Positions 4,531 to 7,904 of a stretch of DNA of 7,904 bases are shown here, piece by piece. Under the pieces are notes generated by a model. That model searched no databases. It had not been told where the DNA came from and saw only the letters and a list, made by a program, of their open reading frames with translations. This stretch comes from an uncultured Lachnospiraceae bacterium (GTDB taxonomy: Bacteria; Bacillota; Clostridia; Lachnospirales; Lachnospiraceae). Position numbers and translations under genes: made by a program. The stretch's first letter is position 1. Each line of letters opens with the position of its first letter. The DNA lies in contig CAKRRJ010000095.1 of the NCBI GenBank assembly GCA_934394615.1, forward strand, positions 1-7,904, written 5' to 3'.

Positions 4531-5862
4531 ATGGAATTTTTAACAGGTGTCAAGGAGAAGGAAACAGTCAGTGTCAGCGAGATTTTAAGCGGAGATTATG
4601 TGGGAAAAACCGTAAAAATGAACGGCGCGGTCCACAACATCCGTGATATGGGTGAGTTCGCGTTTGTGATTCTGCGCAAGGCAGAAGGCCTGGTACAGTG
4701 CGTGTATGAAGAGGGAAAAACCGACTTCGATTTAAAGGAGCTGAAAGAGGAATCCGCAGTGGAAGTTACTGGTGTGGTAGCACTGGAAGAACGTGCGCCG
4801 CAGGGATTTGAACTCCGTCTTACCGCAATCCGGGTACTGTCCGAGCCGGCAGAAACCATGCCGATCGCCATCAACAAATGGAAAATGAATACTTCTCTGG
4901 AGACAAGACTGAGCCTGCGTCCGGTATCCTTAAGAAACGTCCGGGAACGCGCAAAATTCAAAATCCAGGAGGGAATCGTAAGAGGATTCCGTGAGTTTTT
5001 ATCTTCCCAGGGCTTCACTGAAGTCCATACTCCGAAGATTGTATCCCGCGGCGCAGAGGGCGGTGCAAACGTCTTTAAATTAAACTATTTCAACAAGAAA
5101 GCGGAGCTGGGGCAGAGCCCGCAGTTCTACAAACAGATGATGGTAGGCGTGTTTGACCGGGTATTTGAGGTGGCTCCGGTGTTCCGTGCCGAGAAGCACA
5201 ACACCACACGCCATTTGAACGAGTATATCGGACTGGACTTCGAGATGGGCTACATTGACAGCTTTGAAGATATCATGGCAATGGAGACCGGATTCTTAAA
5301 ATACACCATGGAGCTGTTAAAGAGGGACTATAAAAAAGAGCTTTCTATGCTTGGCATTGACCTTCCTTCCATCAGCCAGATCCCGCAGGTACGCTTCGAT
5401 GAAGCCAAGCAGCTGGTATCCGAAAAATACAACCGGAAGATCCGCAACCCATTCGATTTAGAGCCGGAGGAGGAAGTGCTGATCGGCCGTTATTTCAAGG
5501 AAGAGTACGACAGCGACTTCGTATTTGTTACCCATTATCCGTCCAAGAAGAGACCGTTTTACGCCATGGATGATCCGGCAGATGCCCGCTTTACCTTAAG
5601 TTTCGACCTGCTTTACAAGGGCCTGGAGATTACCACCGGAGGACAGCGAATCCACGATTACCAGATGATTCTGGAGAAGATGGCAAAGCGCGGAATGGAT
5701 CCGGAGGACATTAAGGATTACCTCATGATCTTCAAATACGGCATGCCGCCGCACGGTGGTCTTGGCATTGGCCTGGAGCGTCTGACCATGCGTCTGTTAG
5801 ACGAGCAGAACGTCCGCGAGACTTCCCTGTTCCCGCGTGACGTAACAAGACTGGAGCCGTAA
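4531..5862 (+). CDS. aspS: Non-discriminating aspartyl-tRNA synthetase, archaeal type (aspartate--tRNA(Asp/Asn) ligase)
   Basis: This cytoplasmic class II synthetase attaches aspartate to tRNA. At 443 residues it is the compact archaeal/eukaryal-type AspRS (bacterial-type enzymes are about 590 with a GAD insert, absent here). The N-terminal OB-fold anticodon-binding domain is about residues 1-105. Class II motif 1 lies near 155-171, motif 2 near 212-232 (FRAEKHNTTRHLNEY at 218-232) and motif 3 at 409-420 (GGLGIGLERLTM). His35 and Pro90 occupy the positions that are Trp and Lys in discriminating archaeal enzymes, which predicts charging of tRNA(Asn) as well as tRNA(Asp). AAGGAG (4517-4522) lies 8 bases before the ATG. 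The Asn T-box upstream and gatCAB downstream place it in tRNA-dependent asparagine formation. A separate bacterial-type AspRS elsewhere in the genome is likely. Confidence 0.94.
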   Translation: MEFLTGVKEKETVSVSEILSGDYVGKTVKMNGAVHNIRDMGEFAFVILRKAEGLVQCVYEEGKTDFDLKELKEESAVEVTGVVALEERAPQGFELRLTAIRVLSEPAETMPIAINKWKMNTSLETRLSLRPVSLRNVRERAKFKIQEGIVRGFREFLSSQGFTEVHTPKIVSRGAEGGANVFKLNYFNKKAELGQSPQFYKQMMVGVFDRVFEVAPVFRAEKHNTTRHLNEYIGLDFEMGYIDSFEDIMAMETGFLKYTMELLKRDYKKELSMLGIDLPSISQIPQVRFDEAKQLVSEKYNRKIRNPFDLEPEEEVLIGRYFKEEYDSDFVFVTHYPSKKRPFYAMDDPADARFTLSFDLLYKGLEITTGGQRIHDYQMILEKMAKRGMDPEDIKDYLMIFKYGMPPHGGLGIGLERLTMRLLDEQNVRETSLFPRDVTRLEP

Positions 5863-5998
5863 TGTGAGAAAAGCCGTAACTGTGAAGGTACTGAATAGTT
5901 ACGAAAAGCCGGGACGCCAGGAGCATGCGGCAGAGTAAAAAAGACTGTCTCCCAGGCAGGAAAGTGAAGAGAAAACGGACAGGAAAGGAATAGAAATC
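5863..5998 (+). other. aspS-gatC gap, no terminator; small inverted and direct repeats
   Basis: This 136-base gap holds CGTAACT (5875-5881) inverted as AGTTACG (5897-5903), and GAAAAGCCG twice (5868-5876 and 5903-5911). There is no T-tract after the hairpin and no clear promoter, so aspS and gatC are probably cotranscribed. It is the only sizeable gap in the operon. Confidence 0.5.
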
Positions 5999-6292
5999 AT
6001 GGCAAATATCATCAGCGATGAGACCATCGAATATGTAGGAATTCTGGCGAAGCTGGAACTCTCAGACGAGGAAAAAGAAGCGGCCAAAAAGGATATGGGC
6101 CGGATGTTAGATTATATCGACAAGTTAAATGAGCTGGATACCAGCGGAGTAGAGCCGATGTCCCATGTATTCCCGATGACGAATGTATTCCGGGAAGATG
6201 TGGTAACAAACGGCGATGAGCGTGATAAGATCCTGCTGAACGCGCCGGAGCAGAAGGATGGAGCGTTCAAGGTTCCGAAGACAGTGGAATAA
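5999..6292 (+). CDS. gatC: Asp-tRNA(Asn)/Glu-tRNA(Gln) amidotransferase subunit C
   Basis: A 97-residue protein of normal GatC length. GatC wraps around GatA and contacts GatB, helping to assemble the heterotrimeric amidotransferase that converts Asp-tRNA(Asn) to Asn-tRNA(Asn), or Glu-tRNA(Gln) to Gln-tRNA(Gln). It begins with the typical [21 protein letters not shown] (the first 20 are residues 5-24), followed by a helical part with [22 protein letters not shown], then the conserved FREDVV segment (66-71) and [19 protein letters not shown] at the C-terminus. AAGGAA (5985-5990) lies 8 bases before the ATG. gatA starts 40 bases after its stop. Confidence 0.95.
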   Translation: MANIISDETIEYVGILAKLELSDEEKEAAKKDMGRMLDYIDKLNELDTSGVEPMSHVFPMTNVFREDVVTNGDERDKILLNAPEQKDGAFKVPKTVE

Positions 6293-6332
6293 AAGGGAAA
6301 ACAGCAGACATGACATGAATGGAGGAAACAAC

Positions 6333-7814
6333 GTGAGTATCCTGGATTTAACAGCGGTAGAGCTTGGAAAAAAGATCAAAGCCGGTGAGATCACAGCCGT
6401 GGAAGCCACAAAGGCAGCCCTGGCCCAGATCAAAGCCCTGGAACCGGTTTTAAACTGCTACGTGACCGTAGATGAGGAAGGCGCTTTAAAGCGCGCCGAA
6501 GAAGTACAGAAACAGATTGAAGACGGAACCCTGACTGGCCCGTTAGCCGGTGTTCCGGTTGCTATTAAAGATAATATGTGTACCGAGGGACTGCTGACCA
6601 CCTGCAGTTCCAAAATTCTTGACAACTTTAAGCCGACTTATACGGCAGAGGCGGTAAAGAACCTGGAAGCAGCCGGAGCCATCATCCTGGGCAAGACCAA
6701 CATGGATGAGTTCGCTATGGGAAGTACTACCGAGACTTCCGCTTACGGCGAGACGAAAAACCCGTGGAACACGGAGCATGTGCCGGGCGGTTCCTCTGGC
6801 GGTTCCTGCGCGGCAGTGGCAGCAAATGAGTGCTTCTTCGCCCTGGGTTCCGATACCGGCGGTTCCATCCGCCAGCCGAGCTCTTTCTGCGGCGTGACCG
6901 GCATCAAGCCGACCTACGGAACCGTTTCCCGTTATGGTCTGATTGCTTATGGTTCTTCTCTGGATCAGATCGGACCGGTGGCGAAGGATGTAACCGACTG
7001 TGCCACCATTCTGGAAACCATTGCTTCTTACGATAAAAAGGACAGCACTTCCATTCAGCGTGAGGAATGTGATTTCACCTCTGCCCTGGTAGATGATGTG
7101 AAGGGCATGCGCATCGGTATTCCGCGCGATTACTTTGGCGAGGGCCTGAATCCGGAAGTAAAAGATGCCATTTTAAAGGCAGCTAAGGTTCTGGAAGAGA
7201 AGGGTGCCATTGTGGAAGAGTTTGATTTAAGCCTGGTAGAGTACGCAATTCCGGCTTACTATGTCATTGCTTCCGCAGAGGCAAGCTCCAACTTATCCCG
7301 TTTCGACGGCGTGAAGTATGGACACCGCGCGAAAGAGTATGAGGGTCTTCATAACATGTACAAGAAGAGCCGTTCCGAGGGCTTCGGTCCGGAGGTAAAG
7401 CGCCGCATCATGCTGGGTTCCTTCGTTCTCAGCAGCGGTTATTACGATGCCTACTATTTGAAGGCACTTCGCACCAAGGCGCTGATCAAGAAAGCGTTTG
7501 ATCAGGCCTTTGCAAAATACGATGTCATTTTAGGACCGGCCGCTCCGACCACCGCGCCGAAGCTGGGAGAGTCCTTAAGCGATCCGCTTCAGATGTATCT
7601 GGGCGATATCTATACCATTTCCGTAAACCTGGCAGGACTTCCGGGTATGACGGTTCCGTGCGGAAAAGACAGCAAGGGTCTTCCAATCGGCCTGCAGCTG
7701 ATCGGTGACTGCTTCAAGGAGAAAAATATCATCCGCGCAGGCTACGCTTACGAGTGCAGCAGAACTTACGAAGAGCCGGAACTGGCAAAACAGGCAGAAA
7801 AGGAGGCACAGTAA
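6333..7814 (+). CDS. gatA: Asp-tRNA(Asn)/Glu-tRNA(Gln) amidotransferase subunit A (amidase)
   Basis: GatA releases ammonia from glutamine (or asparagine) and passes it through a tunnel to GatB. The chosen start is GTG at 6333: GGAGG (6321-6325) is 7 bases upstream, whereas an earlier in-frame ATG at 6258 lies inside gatC and one at 6315 has no ribosome binding site. The start gives 493 residues, normal for the family. It also puts the catalytic Ser-cisSer-Lys triad at Lys79 (in VAIKDN), Ser154 (in PGGSSGGS) and Ser178 (in [11 protein letters not shown]), the same numbers I recall for Staphylococcus aureus GatA. The amidase signature runs about 150-185. Later conserved parts include [11 protein letters not shown] and the [10 protein letters not shown] segment near the C-terminus. 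No damage is seen. The gatB start follows one base after its stop. Confidence 0.96.
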   Translation: MSILDLTAVELGKKIKAGEITAVEATKAALAQIKALEPVLNCYVTVDEEGALKRAEEVQKQIEDGTLTGPLAGVPVAIKDNMCTEGLLTTCSSKILDNFKPTYTAEAVKNLEAAGAIILGKTNMDEFAMGSTTETSAYGETKNPWNTEHVPGGSSGGSCAAVAANECFFALGSDTGGSIRQPSSFCGVTGIKPTYGTVSRYGLIAYGSSLDQIGPVAKDVTDCATILETIASYDKKDSTSIQREECDFTSALVDDVKGMRIGIPRDYFGEGLNPEVKDAILKAAKVLEEKGAIVEEFDLSLVEYAIPAYYVIASAEASSNLSRFDGVKYGHRAKEYEGLHNMYKKSRSEGFGPEVKRRIMLGSFVLSSGYYDAYYLKALRTKALIKKAFDQAFAKYDVILGPAAPTTAPKLGESLSDPLQMYLGDIYTISVNLAGLPGMTVPCGKDSKGLPIGLQLIGDCFKEKNIIRAGYAYECSRTYEEPELAKQAEKEAQ

Positions 7815-7815
7815 C

Positions 7816-7904
7816 ATGAGCAAACAGTATGAGACCGTCATTGGTCTGGAGGTTCACGTAGAACTGGCCACCAAAACCAAAATCTTCTGCGGCTGTTCCA
7901 CCGA
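7816..7904 (+). CDS. gatB: Asp-tRNA(Asn)/Glu-tRNA(Gln) amidotransferase subunit B (5' fragment)
   Basis: Only the first 29 codons are inside the window. They read [20 protein letters not shown] and continue with TKIFCGCST, the classic GatB beginning; the CxC pair in FCGC is part of the usual zinc site. GatB binds the misacylated tRNA, phosphorylates the Asp or Glu side chain with ATP, and receives ammonia from GatA. AGGAGG (7801-7806) sits 9 bases before the ATG within the gatA 3' end, so translation of gatA and gatB is probably coupled. Full GatB is about 475 residues, so the rest is beyond the right edge. Confidence 0.95.
   Translation, partial: MSKQYETVIGLEVHVELATKTKIFCGCST

Noticed and set aside
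4117..4543. Small plus-strand open frames (84, 61 and 79 residues) in the leader before aspS
   Set aside because: The stretch is accounted for by the T-box RNA. These frames have no good ribosome binding sites and encode the RNA's structural elements.
4531..5862. Asparaginyl-tRNA synthetase (asnS) as an alternative, given the Asn specifier
   Set aside because: The motif 2 and motif 3 segments and the N-terminal domain read as archaeal-type AspRS, and the gatCAB neighbours would make little sense beside AsnRS. Family alignment could still be used to confirm.
6258..6332. Upstream ATG start for gatA giving 518 residues
   Set aside because: It would overlap gatC and add a charged, non-conserved N-terminus. 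The GTG at 6333 has a GGAGG site and gives the expected catalytic residue numbering.
1..7904. CRISPR arrays, insertion sequences, prophage, toxin-antitoxin or defence genes
   Set aside because: No periodic repeats, terminal inverted repeats or matching proteins are visible; gene content is metabolic and regulatory.

Overview
The window looks like the chromosome of a Gram-positive Clostridia species, most likely a Lachnospiraceae-type gut anaerobe. The reasons are strong AGGAGG-like ribosome binding sites, both a glycine riboswitch and a T-box leader, a MarR/MATE pair of the MepR/MepA type, and an archaeal-type aspartyl-tRNA synthetase in one operon with gatCAB. The genus is inference. I see no mobile element, CRISPR array, tRNA or rRNA gene.

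Layout: (1) Positions 1-1016, minus strand, hold the first 338 codons of a sodium:alanine/glycine symporter (AGCS family) that runs off the left edge. Its leader (about 1017-1290, minus) carries a single-aptamer glycine riboswitch followed by a strong intrinsic terminator, so uptake of small amino acids is probably glycine-controlled. (2) A divergent promoter near 1372-1399 drives a two-gene operon on the plus strand: a MarR-family regulator (1475-1936) overlapping by 4 bp a MATE efflux pump (1933-3294). A hairpin near 3360-3399 probably ends it. (3) Positions 3486-4070 encode a small ECF-like sigma-70 family factor with no anti-sigma gene beside it. (4) A sigma-A-like promoter embedded in the last codons of the sigma gene starts a leader with a complete T-box (specifier AAC, T-box core, terminator), followed by aspS (4531-5862), gatC (5999-6292), gatA (6333-7814) and the start of gatB (7816 onward, cut by the right edge).

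How it works together: the last operon makes Asn-tRNA(Asn) by the indirect route. A non-discriminating AspRS charges tRNA(Asn) with Asp, and GatCAB amidates it to Asn. Three independent signs agree: synteny with gatCAB, an Asn (not Asp) specifier codon in the T-box, and two residues in the anticodon-binding domain (His35, Pro90) that mark non-discriminating archaeal-type AspRS enzymes.

Most of the window is known biology. I found no convincing new system. The best open questions are the orphan sigma factor, the sequence likeness between its promoter and the downstream T-box promoter, the direct repeats at the marR promoter, and the structural details of both riboswitches.
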